A stretch of 64,000 bases of DNA from Trametes villosa (taxonomy: Eukaryota > Basidiomycota > Agaricomycetes > Polyporales > Polyporaceae), in NCBI GenBank assembly GCA_002964805.2, contig PUDQ02000081.1:1-64000 (forward strand), read 5' to 3'. A program made the translations under genes and the position numbers. A model generated the notes under the pieces. That model saw only the letters and a list, made by a program, of their open reading frames with translations, ran no database searches and was not told where the DNA came from. Shown piece after piece: positions 15,152-26,513 of the stretch; positions within the stretch are counted from its first letter, which is position 1; the number at the start of each line of letters is the position of its first letter.

Positions 15152-17335
15152 TCATACTTCGTCAGCAGGGTGCGCAAACTGTGCCTCCGGGCTGTCAGCA
15201 TGCATCTCAGGACTCCAGCAGCAAGTAGAACAACTTACGTTGTCTCGATCCCAGAGGCGTCCCCCGATTCCTCCGACTCCCACAGCGATGGTCTTGGCGG
15301 CTCTCGCGGCCCCTCCGCGAGCGCACGGTACCGCGCCGTGAGCAACCCCGAGTCGTGCGTGCACGCTACCACGCGAAGTGCCGAGTACAGGTCGCACCGG
15401 ATGCCCTCCAACACGCCCGCGGGGATGCCGAACGGCGGGGGCGACCATGGGGACACCGTCGAATGGGTCCCGGAAAGGATGTAAGACGGGCTGGTGGTTG
15501 GCTGGTCTCCGTGCGCCGCCGCAATGGATTCGCCGGGTCCCGAAAGGCGGGTTGCGAGTGCGTTGCAGCACATGCAGCTGGGTCGATGACCGTTTGCCCG
15601 CCGGGCTGAGCCATCTGCTCAGCATGCACTAGAGACTTGGACGGAGGAGACAGCTTACTGGAAAGAGATGCTCACTGCGCGCGACGTTCTGAAGCTCTCC
15701 GTCCTCTCCGACACGTATGGAATGCGCCAAAGCCATCAGGGCAGCCTCAGGATGAACAAGAGCGTCGTCCTTGTTGTAATTGAGCAAGGTTCGCGAAAGG
15801 AACGCCTCCGCGTTTGAAAGTGAGCGGGCCGCTGCCGGGCGAGCCTGTTCACCTGGACGTGAGAGCTGGTCAAGAAACTTATCCACGAACTGCTGAGTAT
15901 CGACAGTGGGGGAAGTTTTGCCGAGACTGGAAGCGTTCCGAAGGTGATAGACATCGAGCAGTTCACAGCGCGGCGGCACTTGGAAGTCCAGGATGACCCG
16001 GACGGCATATGAAGAGTCGGTGAGAGAGCGGAGGTAGCGTATGAAGTGCTCCGCGGTGTCCTCATACTTTTCCTGAGGGAAGACGGCTTGGACAGAGGGG
16101 TACATCGTGAGCGGCGGGGAAAGCAATTGCATACATGCTGAATACTCACCATCCGAGTCGAGTACCGTTGTGCATCGTCGGGGACTGGTTGCCCCGCCCG
16201 TTGTCCTACCGTCTCCTTTGTTTGGGTAACATCAGTATATCCCCATATCCAATGTGTAGACGATACGCACCGTGGACATGCTCATCGAATGTTGCCTTCC
16301 ACTGCTCATGCAGCGCGCGCTGGCGACTTTCGTAGCCAATCCCCCGCGGCACATAGGCGCAAATAGCCTGAATAAGCGACGAGTCCACAAGCACACGAAG
16401 CGCCTCCATCGCTGCGTTAATAGCGACAAAGGCTCCCTTACTTGGTGGGGCCCGTCTGATCCGAACGGGCATAGTTCCCTCCAAGATATCGCTCAGCGGC
16501 TCGTAGATTTCGCCGAGTACACATGCCCATACATAGACGTTGTCAGGTGTAACAGCAAAGTCTATGCCGTCTCCTTCGCACCGTGGGATACCATGCCGCT
16601 GTAGAAGACCCATGATGAGGCGCACCCCAGGAGAGCCGGCTGTAGCCTGAATGGAAAGAACGGAGTGAGGCTGTTTTCGCCGTTTTTGCGAGGCGATGGC
16701 ATTTCGAAGGGATACCGTGGGGTGGTCGCCCCAGGCATTGAACGCGATTGCGACTTGAGCTCCGATCTGCGCGTACACACGGCGAAGGACGAACACCGTG
16801 AAGTCTTGACCTCTAGCGAGCTCAGAAGAGGGGGCTGGCTGCCGGAGGAGGTATTGTAGTATTGTGACAACATCTCGTAGATGTTCGTGAAATCCGACAC
16901 ATGTGCTGTGGGCAGTGACGGGGATATAGGTCTTCAATTAGACACGCCTTACGCGTAGGGTGCGAGGACTCACCGTATGACAGCCTCTTTGTTCCAATGT
17001 GACAACAGCTTGACCGCTTCGTTCGTAGTTTGGGGGCAAATCCTCGAAGGAGTAGCGCATGACGGGGGAGTATTAGGTGTATCTCGCAGTCCGCCGCGAT
17101 CACAAACGACCAGGACGATGCGATCCGGTTCTAAATGGCCAGTCACCGCGATAGCATTTGCCGCGCCCAGACCAGTAGCGAGTATCTTGGAGATGCATCG
17201 GAGGACTAGAAGTATACGAGCTTCGCCCGAGCGCAGTTTGGTGGACCGGGCGACGTCTAGCTTGCACCCCGAGAGGGAATGTGTGAGAAGACAGATTTCA
17301 CCAGGTTGTTCGTCGGATAGATTCTCTGCGAGCAT
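15152..17335 (-). CDS. OTT_1508-like deaminase-family protein
   Basis: Multi-exon minus-strand gene. N-terminal segments are helical (GEARILLVLRCISKILATGL; FHEHLRDVVTILQYLL; AFVAINAAMEALRVLVDSS). The C-terminal part carries a cytidine-deaminase-like zinc site: VHPEAALMALAHS supplies an H-x-E motif, and after a ~60-bp intron (GTGAGC...GAGCAG) the next exon gives PSCMCCNAL, a C-x-C-C cluster. A typical strand/loop YILSGTHSTVSPWSPPPFG follows. This order matches the fungal OTT_1508-like deaminase family (PF14441), which is abundant in Agaricomycetes and has no known substrate. The reading stops at 15235, or, if the perfect donor at 15238 is used, at 15152 after EAQFAHPADEV. The start at 17335 (MLAENLSDEQPGE) is the first ATG in frame and is uncertain. 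Confidence 0.65.
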
Positions 17336-17629
17336 CGACCTAAGAACTTAGAGTGTCTGGGAGCATTGATAGCAATGCCAATGGATATATGAATCCTAGA
17401 GTCACAGTCGGGAGGACTGGGCTATAGGTGGTGGTGGTACGAACACAAGTTTGCTCGGGCACACATGAGGCGCCCAGCGCGCGACATCAGGATGCTCTTT
17501 TCTCGCCTCGCGATTGGACGCGCGCAGGTCTCGCGCAGTCGCGCGAAGCCCGCGCGAGCGTCTGTTAGCGCGTCACTTGTGCGGTATCGACCATGTTGAG
17601 CGTGTGCAGCATCTCTCCTTCTTTCCACC

Positions 17630-19984
17630 ATGACCGACTACTACAGCTGGGGGACTGACTCTCCCGGTAAGCTCAAGGGAACTGAGCTACCTGTACCTGT
17701 TCCACAGAATCTACGCAAGAACACCACGACTTGGTTGAGACAGTTCGGACGTGCTGCGCTATGGGCTGGATTCGGTCTCTCTTGCGTCTCGCTCTACAGA
17801 AGGCACTACGGTACCGGGTGGACTGCTGAGAAACCGCACCGTGTGGGGGATGTGAAATGGTGGCCGTGCGACGGGCAGAGCGACGTCCCTGGAGCGGAGT
17901 GCGGTTATGCTATGTGAGTGGTATATTCGTGCGTAGGGAACAGAGGTAGTGCAGAAGTTGAGGCGAAGCAGAAAGCTAATGTATAGTGCTTAGCGTGCCG
18001 CTTGACTACCTCAATTCCAGTGCCGGTGTAGCTCAGATCGCGCTTGCCCGCTACAAGGCCACCAGTCCCAACAGGAAGGGCAGCGTCTTCCTGAACCCCG
18101 GAGGACCCGGAGGAGCAGGCAAGAGGCTCGCCTCTTCCGCAGGCCCATACTTCCAGCGACTTGTGGGTGAAAAGTCGTGCTCATTATGGCATATTCTAAG
18201 CATATGCAGGTCGGAGAGGAGTATGACATGATCGGTTTCGACCCAAGAGGTATCGGAGAGACTAAGTAGGCTCCCTTCCTCTGCGATGTAACGCATCTTA
18301 TGCTCTGCTCCAGGCCGCGGACGCAGTGCTTCCCGAGCCCGGAAGCTCACGCTGCATTTATTGCCAACACTGTCCTGGAGCGCGGATACGACGTTGGACC
18401 TAACCTGACCGACCCGCTGAACCGCAACCACCTCATTGAACAGCAGCGTGATGCAGACGCTCTATGGCAGACGCAGTTCCAAATATGTGCGCAGACTATG
18501 GGCGACCAGCTCAAGTACATGGGCACTAGTACTGTCGCGCGCGACATTGACTATATCACAACCCTCCTGGAGGGAGAAGACGCGTTGATGTGAGTGCCCT
18601 TCGCCGGTTCATGGCTCGCTGAGAATTCGATGTTGGCTCTCTGATGTCAGTAACTTCTACGGCCTCTCTTACGGCACGGTCATCGGACAGTACTTGGTGA
18701 ACATGTGAGTACTTCCCTCCAGCATGCTGATTACTGGCTCACCAATCGTAGGTTCCCCGACCGCGTTGGCCGCGTCGTGATTGATGGCGTCGTCGATGCC
18801 ATCGCCTGGGCGAGTACGTCTACGTTCATATAGCCCGCTGAACACTTCGTCTGACGGATTCATGCAGCTGAGCCTTCCTACAAGTGGGAACGTTACTGGC
18901 AGACCTCTACGGATACAGCATACGAGATCTTCTTCTCTAACTGTGCCAAGGTGAGGTCGACGTTTTTGTCCACCTCGTTACACTCCTGACACGAGAGCAG
19001 GCCGGGCCGTCTCAATGCGCACTAGCGAAAAGTGACGACGACAAGGCTGCCGATATCCTCGCACGCGTTGAAGCCTTCGTCGAGGAGCTATACTACAAGC
19101 CCCTGGCCGTACCGAATGCGACCGTCCCCGGTATCCTTACCAACGGCCGTGCACGTCGTAAGTTGCAGGATAAGCGAGTAACATAGCCTGTACTGACGAC
19201 CATCGCACAGTCTTCCTCCTCGGAGCTCTCGAGTCCCCCACCTCATGGCCCTCCGCCGCCCGCGCCTTCGCCCGCGCCATGCACGGCGACGGGTCCGCGG
19301 TCCTCAACGGGCTCGGCGCGTACCTGCGCGACCTCGAGCGCTCTGCGGTCTCCTGCAACGACAACAAGCCGTTCGACGCCCCGACGCCCGAGGAGGTCAT
19401 CGACGAGCAGCTCTACGTGCTTGGGCACGTCTCGCGCTTCGGCCTCGCGGTCGTCGTCGCGGAACCTGATGCGGGGTGCCAGTATTGGCCGGTCACGCCG
19501 CCGGAGCGCTTCTTGGGGCCGTGGAACCATACGCTGAGGAACCCGATATTGATTATCAGTAACACGGTGCGTAGTGCTCTCTTGTCTGGCCTCCACTGGG
19601 TACCGATACCTTAGCTTACATGCATATGTCGCTAGGCTGATCCCGCGACCCCGATCTCCAACGGAAAACTTGTGCACGAAACACTCGGAAACTCCTCAAG
19701 CCTCCTCGTCCAAGACAGCCCCGGTGTAAGTATCACATCTTCTTCACCTTCAAGCTCGTCGCTGACTCGCGTGGCAGCACTGCTCCCTCGCGCTACCGTC
19801 GCTCTGCACCGTGCGGCACCTGCGCGCATTCTTCGTGGACGGCACTCTGCCCGAGGCAGGGACGGTGTGTTCTGTCGACGCATCGCCGTTCCCGCAGCTG
19901 GGCAGCGTCGAGGCGTACTCGGCGGAGGACAAAGAGGTCCTGGAGAGCGTACGGCGCGCTGCGGAGGTCGCTTTCAGGCAATGA
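17630..19984 (+). CDS. Membrane-anchored alpha/beta hydrolase with TAP-like C-terminal domain
   Basis: Serine hydrolase of the tripeptidyl/prolyl-aminopeptidase-like group. The start at 17630 gives a ~45-residue cytosolic-type N-terminus, then a hydrophobic segment (RAALWAGFGLSCVSLYRRHY) that should act as a signal anchor. The fold begins RVGDVKWWPC, then VPLDYLN and the oxyanion block SVFLNPGGPGGAG. EYDMIGFDPRGIG precedes the nucleophile motif FYGLSYGTVIGQYL (G-x-S-x-G). The acid is in ISNTADPATPIS and the His in VQDSPGHCSLA, so the triad Ser-Asp-His is complete. The TAP-like region carries paired cysteines (AVSCNDNKPFDAP; AGCQYWPVTPPERF). About eleven short introns are present. The stop TGA is at 19982-19984. 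It is a paralogue of the fragment at 1-166. The substrate is unknown. Confidence 0.87.
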
Positions 19985-20158
19985 TTTTGGAGCACGATTG
20001 ATGGACCACTATAGCTCCCTTACCTCTGAGTAGCCTGCTAATGTAACACACTGGATATGAAGACTACTGGAAAGCCCAGGGCATGATCCTCTGCGAATGT
20101 GAGGACCGAGTGGATGCACCTGACGCGATATGTCTGTCCCACAATAGTGCTTTTCGCC

Positions 20159-20253
20159 GCCCGCCTAGCTCAATCGGATAGAGCGTCAGACTCTTATGAC
20201 CGATGTGTTTAGTGGTTATCTGAAGGCTGCGAGTTCGACCCTCGCGGTGGGCT
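20159..20253 (+). tRNA. tRNA-Lys(CUU) with 21-nt intron
   Basis: The acceptor stem GCCCGCC pairs with GGTGGGC (one G-T pair). The D arm is TAGCTCAATCGGATAGAGC. The anticodon stem-loop is TCAGA-CTCTTAA-TCTGA once a 21-nt intron (20197-20217) after position 37 is removed, which gives anticodon CUU. The T arm is GCGAG-TTCGACC-CTCGC. The discriminator is T at 20253. An identical copy, intron included, lies inverted at 53462-53556. Confidence 0.92.
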
Positions 20254-21178
20254 ACTGTTCCAACGGCACACTTTTTGCCGTTCTGCCGCGGGACTTCCGA
20301 AGGATAAAGAACCTTTATGCGAGGCGTTGGTCACGTGACTTTGTCCCGCTTCCGCTCTGGTTTTTTTTTTCGTGGTTATGGGGAGAGCAAGCCATTGAGC
20401 AGCTCCTCTCATCTCTAATTGCACTTCTCCCGAAAAATTCCGGGGGATGTTACGGGAGTGAAGGCTGCAGACGGCGTTCTTGATCACTTTCCATTTCGAG
20501 AAGCACACACGGTTCAAGTGGACGCCCATCTTGAAGCTTACCCCGGCGTTCGACGAGAACTGCCAGTCTCCAGAAGTCTCCAGAGCATAGCTAACTGCTC
20601 AAGCAAGGGGACAATTTTGTACGTGCCGCGTTTGAATCTTCGATCAGAACTCTGAGTGCAACTGACGTTGTTCCTCCTTGTAGAGCGTGAAGTTGAAGGC
20701 GCTCTCGTGCAAACCGCCCTAGACTTCTCAAAGCCTCTGCCAAGTGTTGTACTCGTAGTGCTTGGTCATCGGCAAGGCACATCAACAACTGCACCTCGCT
20801 CGCAGAAGGAGATATGCCGCAGAGTGAAGCCCGGCGGTCGGTGTTTACTGGCAGAGATCATGCTGCGTGCGCATGCGTGGCATCCTTAGCGCTGGCAGAT
20901 GCGGACTTAGCACGTACGCGTCGCACATAGTCCCCGTACAGAGTGGTCGGACTCGGAGATATGGGTTGCGCTATGGCAGGCGGCTACTGGGATAGCGCCG
21001 ATCTGGTGTGTCGTCTATGCTGCGGTGCAACTTGGTGAGTGAGTGCAGCACCGTACCTGGTGCATCCAGGTGGTCTTCTCCCGATGGTTGGTCATGCACT
21101 TCGTCCATGGGCTGCAGGAACAGGCTCCTGCATTGGTGCACCGCTCACTCGATAGCAGTGTCTGGGGAGTCTGAGATG
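20254..21178. other. Spacer between tRNA-Lys and AAD-1
   Basis: About 0.9 kb with no supportable gene. Minus 20790-20755 reads MQLLMCLADDQALR, and the equivalent place in the other arm (plus 52937) reads MMCLADDQALR. Something once coding or functional may therefore have been duplicated here, but neither copy has an intact gene around it. Confidence 0.4.
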
Positions 21179-21193
21179 TATAAAAGGGTGAGC
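21179..21193 (+). promoter_or_regulatory. AAD-1 TATA element with GGGTGAGC context
   Basis: TATAAAAGGGTGAGC lies 97 bp before the AAD-1 start. The same TATA plus GGTGAGC (or GGCGAGC) context precedes all four AAD copies at about 85-105 bp. Confidence 0.6.
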
Positions 21194-21275
21194 ATCCAGT
21201 GTCCTCAGAGCCAATATCCTCACAGACAAACATCCTCTTACAACAACCTCCCCACAGCAAACCACCTAAATCACT

Positions 21276-22823
21276 ATGTCTGGCTTCTGGCAGCTCCCCC
21301 CGCCCGCGCCGACCCCGCTCGGCCGCCACCGCAAGCTCGCCCCCATCGCGGGCGTGCGCGTGTCCCCGATTGTCCTCGGTGCCATGAGCATCGGCGACAA
21401 GTGGGCGGAGTACGGCATGGGCGCGATGGACACGGCGAGCAGCTTCAAGCTGCTCGACGCGTACTACGACAAGGGCGGGAACTTCATCGACACCGCGAAC
21501 GGCTACCAGGATGAGTCCTCGGAGGAGTTCATCGGGGAGTGGATGCAGGCGCGCGGCATCCGCGACCAGATTGTGGTCGCGACGAAGGTCGGTTTCCGCA
21601 CCTGCTTGCACCGAAACATCGACTAACAGATTATCTGCATAGTATACGACCAACTACAAGCGCGGAGACAGCTACGAGGCGATTCAGCAGAAGACGCACT
21701 ACACAGGGAATAACATCAAGGCCTTGCACCTCTCCGTGGAGGCTTCCTTGAAGAAGCTCCGCACGGACTATATTGACATCCTCTACGTCCACTGGGTAAG
21801 TCTCGGCATCAAGCTACTTCGCGAAATGGAATTGATCGGACAACCAACAGTGGGACTTCGACAGCACTGTCGAGGAAGTCATGAACGGCTTGCACAACCT
21901 AGTCGTCTCCGGCAAGGTCCTCTACCTCGTGAGTGCAATTCTGCTCCCCTCCCCCGCGCTGGTGAGGCTGATGCAGCCTTCGGTAGGGCATCTCGGACAC
22001 CCCGGCTTGGATCGTGTCGAAGGCGAACACGTACGCCCGCCTCATGGGGAAGACGCCCTTCGTCATCTACCAGGGCTGGTGGAACGTCCTTTTGCGCGAC
22101 TTCGAGCGCGACATCATCCCCATGGCCAGAGAAGAAGGTAAGCATGCGACGATTCGCGGTCGAGCCGCTTCGAGCTGACTTGGACGTGATCTCAGGTATA
22201 GCGCTTGCTCCGTGGGGCGTCTTGGCCGGGGGGAAGATCCGCTCTGACGAAGAGGAAGAAAGACGCCGCCAGACTGGCGAGAAAGGTGAGCTCATCGCGT
22301 CGTACGCTTTCGCAGCATGCTGAACAGTACTCGCAGGTCGCACGGCTCTCCAGCCGAACTGGGAGAGAACTGAGGACGAGAAGAAGATGTGCAAGGCTCT
22401 CGAGGAAGTCGCTAAGCAGGTCGGCGCGAAGAACATCCAAGCCGGTGAGTCGAATCCACCTAGAGCGCCATGTCTAGAAGCGATGCTCACCCCGATATCA
22501 GTCGCCATCGCGTACGTAATGCAGAAGACGCCCTATGTCTTCCCTATTGTCGGCGGACGCAAGGTCGAGCAGCTCGAGGACAACATCGAAGGCCTGAACG
22601 TTGCGCTCACCGAGGAGCACATCAAGTTCCTCGAGAGCATCCTCCCCTTCGACCCCGGCTTCCCGAATACCATGATCGTGAGTCCAGTCATTGCACTAAA
22701 CTCTGTAGCGGATACTTACTATGTCTGGTTCTGCAGGGCAATGGCACGGAGTACTCGCTCTTCACCAAGACGGCTGGCAACTTCGACAAGTGGCCCCTTG
22801 CTCAAGCCATCCGCCCGGCCTAG
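21276..22823 (+). CDS. Aryl-alcohol dehydrogenase, aldo-keto reductase family (AAD-1)
   Basis: Cytosolic NADPH-dependent aldo-keto reductase of the Phanerochaete aryl-alcohol dehydrogenase type, interconverting aryl alcohols and aldehydes such as veratraldehyde. The start at 21276 ([20 protein letters not shown]) matches the other copies. Blocks are [109 protein letters not shown] and [15 protein letters not shown]. The AKR tetrad is complete: Asp and Tyr in DTANGY, Lys in VVATK, His in YVHW. Eight exons with seven ~55-bp introns code about 385 residues. It is nearly identical to the inverted copy at 50932-52465, but without that copy's frameshift. Confidence 0.93.
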
Positions 22824-24252
22824 AATTGCACCTGTAGTCTTCACGTGTACGATACGCTGTGTGCTGAGCCTCTCCCGGATGTAACCGTTGGTAGATGATA
22901 ATATGTCTGCAGTCTTTTTGAATATAGGCTGTATTCCGAGTCCGAAGACCTTCAAGGGCCACTGGCAGTGGTCAGGTTTGCTAGAACGCGCATCCTGGAG
23001 AGTATTTTAAAGCCTCATAGAAGCTACAGGAAACCTAAAACTGCGAAATGCACCAGGATTATTCAGACCTGGTGCATACACGTAGGCCATCCAAAGTATG
23101 GCCCGGAGGACTCGTTTACGATCCTTCTTAAAGCCACTTACCTTTTTGGGAAGCACACAAAGGTCTACAAAGGTGCGCCAAAATAGGCGCCTATCCTCCG
23201 TTTCAAAGTTGGAGCGACTACAGGCCTGAGCACTTCAAGTAAGAACAAGTTCAAGGCGACCCAAGTCTGTATGAGTCGATACACATGGGATAACTTCACT
23301 AACATCCACACTTGTGCGTGCAGATATATGAGTGACGAGACGGCGCAAGAGTATGGGGCCGTGTCTCCAGCATCATCTCCGCTGATTTGTGGCAGTTCAA
23401 GTTCCTCCCACCCAGCCCACCTCTGAGCACTCTGCTAGCGCGACTTACAATCAAGCCGGTGCTTTATTTGCTCCAGGAGATAACGTCTTCCAGACGGCCC
23501 GCCTATACGTGCTACAACGTCGCGCGAGCCTCATACCGGAGACAACTCTCCGTGCTCTGACTCATGCTCCTGCCAAAGCTGCGCAGAAGCTGTCGGATAA
23601 CGAAGGTCGGTTACAGAGGGTGTTAGTAACGGCGAGTTCCTGGGTACATGAGAACGTCTGAACTTTTTCTGATCACCGTTCTACTATACGCAGATCCCAA
23701 TTATATCGCATACAAGAGCTGTTCGCGTTCATAAACGATCACGAAGTCGGCGCATCCGGCTATGTTATCGGAAGCCTACCCTGCTGGCCGTTTTCCATCC
23801 TCGGAGACCCCTTTTTCTAGGGTTCTAGACGTCCGGTGTGCCCTGCAAACCAAATCAACCCACTCACCGATCTGACCTGCGGCGTCTGCCGAAAGGTCAG
23901 TTGAACCCCGGTCGGCGGATTAACAACGCGTTGGCAGCTGCACTCTAAGCGTGATAGAAGCTCGCGAGAGCGTACAGCGGACGGCCGTGGGGCACCTATG
24001 CACACTGAATGCCTCGACTCGGAGATATCAGTTATGTTATAGCAACTCCTCGGAGGGGCGCACTGCCGACGTGTCGTAAGTAAGAACTGCGGCTATGCAT
24101 CGCAAGTGGTATGCCCTCTCACGATGTCTTCTCTGAGGTCGCCGCTGAGTTCGGTATATGCCCGGTTGTGTATCATAAAGCTCACCCGTTCGCCGCAGGG
24201 CTAGGCCGTTGCACTCGCGCACCGGATGAGGGAGGGGGCGGACGTTGAAAAA
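22824..24252. other. AAD-1/AAD-2 intergenic region
   Basis: This region contains the conserved element at 23048-23163 and an isolated open frame at 23389-23661 (YNQAGALFAPGDNVFQTARL) that could be a relic exon. No complete gene is supported. Confidence 0.4.
23048..23163 (+). repeat. Conserved ~115-bp element, copy 1 (inverted partner at 48836-48950)
   Basis: The core GGACTCGTTTACGATCCTTC and the following AAGCCACTTACCTTTTTG match the reverse complement of 48836-48950 almost base for base, with weaker similarity on both sides starting at ATGCACCAG. Each copy lies between the two AAD genes of its arm. Confidence 0.8.
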
Positions 24253-24268
24253 CATAAATAGGGTGAGC
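24253..24268 (+). promoter_or_regulatory. AAD-2 TATA-like element with GGGTGAGC context
   Basis: CATAAATAGGGTGAGC lies about 90-100 bp before the AAD-2 start. It parallels TATAAAAGGGTGAGC of AAD-1 and AAD-4. Confidence 0.5.
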
Positions 24269-24355
24269 TGCAAGCCATATAAGCCCGCGTCATTATCTGA
24301 CTGACGGGAATACTCCCCATACACCCGCATCTCAGCAAACCACACCTAGACCACC

Positions 24356-25930
24356 ATGTCATCCAGCTTCCGACAGCTCGCCCCGCCTCCGCCCACCGCG
24401 CTCGGTCGCCACCGCAAGCTTGCACCTATGGCGGGAGTGCGCGTTTCCCCAATTGTCCTCGGCGCCATGAGCATCGGGGACAAGTGGGAAAAGCACGGGA
24501 TGGGCGCGATGAACAAGGAGAGCAGCTTCAAGCTACTCGACGCATACTACGAGAAGGGCGGGAACTTCATTGACACCGCGAACAACTACCAGTGTGAGTC
24601 GTCTGAGGAGTTCATCGGGGAGTGGATGGAGGCGCGCGGGATCCGCGACCAACTGGTCGTCGCGACTAAGGTCAGTACACGATTTGCCCTTGTAGCCGCG
24701 GATGGTGCTGACCGTCCTTCATAACGTGCAGTACACGGCGAACTACAAACAAGGGGAAGGTAGCAAGGATATCAAGCAGAAGACGCACTATACAGGGAAC
24801 AACCTGAAGGCGCTTCATATCTCAATCGAGGCCTCTCTGAAGAAGTTGCGCACCGACTACATCGATATCCTCTATGTCCACTGGGTGAGTGTATAGTGCT
24901 ATCGGAATCAAGTTGGTCCGTCTAAGCCGGACGCCGACAGTGGGACTTCGACACATCCGTAGAAGAGGTCATGAACGGCTTGCATAACCTCGTCGTGTCC
25001 GGCAAAGTGCTCTACCTCGTGAGTGATGCGCTCCTCGACTCGGCGGTACGCGGTTATAAGCGGTTCGGACACTGACAGGGTATATCTGACGCCCCGGCCT
25101 GGGTCGTCGCCAAGGCAAATACCTACGCTCGCCTTATGGGGAAGACACCCTTCGTCATCTATCAGGGTCTGTGGAACGTTCTGCAGCGCGACTTCGAGCG
25201 CGATATCATCCCTATGGCTCGCGAGGAGGGTAAGCATTGCTCAACAAATATCTAGTATATGCGTACCTATCTTCGATTCGTCTTGAACGTAGGATTGGCT
25301 CTTGCTCCGTGGGGCGTCCTAGCCACAGGTAAGATCCGTAGCGACGAGGAGGAGGATAAACGGCGGCAGACAGGCGAGAATGGTGAGTGTACCGTGCAGT
25401 ATCCTCGCCTAACCTCCTAACCCGTGTATGGAGGGCGCACAACTCATAAGCCGGATTGGGAGAGAACCGAAGACGAGAAGAAGATGTGCCAGGCCCTTGA
25501 GGAAGTCGCGAAGCAGGTCGGCCCCAAGAACATTCAAGCCGGTAGGTGCTCCCGGAAGGAGAATTGAAGGTGATGTGTACTCACAACGGTACCAGTCGCG
25601 ATCGCGTACGTGATGCAGAAGACGCCGTACGTCTTCCCGATCGTTGGCGGGCGCAAAGTCGAGCAGCTCGAGGACAACATCGAGGCGCTGAACGTCGCCC
25701 TCTCCGAGGAGCACATCAAGTTCCTTGAGAGCGTCCTGCCGTTCAACCCCGGCTTCCCGCATACCATGATTGTAAGTGTTAGACTTATCTCATCGCTTGC
25801 TACGCCGACTCAGCCTCTGTTGTCGTTGCAGGGGGACGGAGTCGAGTACTCTTCCTCCACGAAGACGGCGGGTCACTTCGAAAGATGGCCCCGTGCAGAA
25901 GCTATCCGTCCGTTAGACAAACGTTGCTAA
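24356..25930 (+). CDS. Aryl-alcohol dehydrogenase, aldo-keto reductase family (AAD-2)
   Basis: Same family and exon plan as AAD-1, tandem and in the same direction 1.5 kb downstream. The start at 24356 gives [20 protein letters not shown]. The tetrad residues are present in [17 protein letters not shown] (Asp, Tyr), LVVATK (Lys) and DILYVHW (His). It shares [16 protein letters not shown] with AAD-3 where AAD-1 and AAD-4 have EYGMGAM(D/N)(T/K)ASSFKLL, so AAD-2 and AAD-3 form the second pair. DTANNYQC differs from DTANGYQD of the other three next to the active-site Tyr and may alter substrate fit. The end is KWPR-like ([11 protein letters not shown]) plus a unique tail LDKRC, with the stop TAA at 25928-25930. 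Confidence 0.92.
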
Positions 25931-26513
25931 ATCATTGCCCCTGTGTAACTGCTGTTGTATAACAATTATAGCCCGCTTAGATACCGGAAGCCATGAGACT
26001 GCATTCAACGTTCAAGCTCAAGCTCATGCTCGGCCTCGTTACTCTGTGATAAGCTTCGAACTAACGTTCGTGAGCTTCCTTCGCATCGCCCTTGCCGTCA
26101 CTGCGCGACAGACTTTTGCCAGTCGCTGCAGCGCCGTCCTGAGTCAAACAACATCCTGTCTACTCACTGATGCTTCTAATTGTGAGTTGACCGTACAAGT
26201 CGAGAACAAAACTCGTATCATATCAATCCGGAGAAGATGCACTATTGCTATACGTACACATACACATGGGCTATCTATCGTACACAGAGGTGGTGGGAAT
26301 AACTACCTGTCCGATACATGAATCCGTTAACGCGTGAATAAGTAGACTCCGAGACACCACCGAGGACATGAACCAAAAGACGAGACAGGAGACCAATGGG
26401 AGTGAGTAGGATGGGGGGCAGCAGGAGTCAGGTACATAATATACAAACAGACATGCAAACGGATCATCTAGATGGAGATTATGCAAGTACGAACTGAGAC
26501 GTAAGCGTTATCA
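25931..26513. other. Convergent intergenic region AAD-2 / ATG1
   Basis: No gene is supported; this is 3' flank of both genes. Confidence 0.4.

Larger units (their letters stand above)
20159..22823 (+). repeat. Left arm of inverted segmental duplication (tRNA-Lys + AAD-1)
   Basis: This block, containing tRNA-Lys, about 1 kb of spacer and AAD-1, matches the reverse complement of 50932-53556. Anchors are the identical tRNA, the 3' tRNA flank (GGATAAAGAAC, GCGAGGCGTTGGTCACGTGACTT), spacer islands (AGTGCTTGGTCATCGGCAAGG) and the whole AAD gene with its promoter. Spacer parts outside these islands have diverged. Confidence 0.85.
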
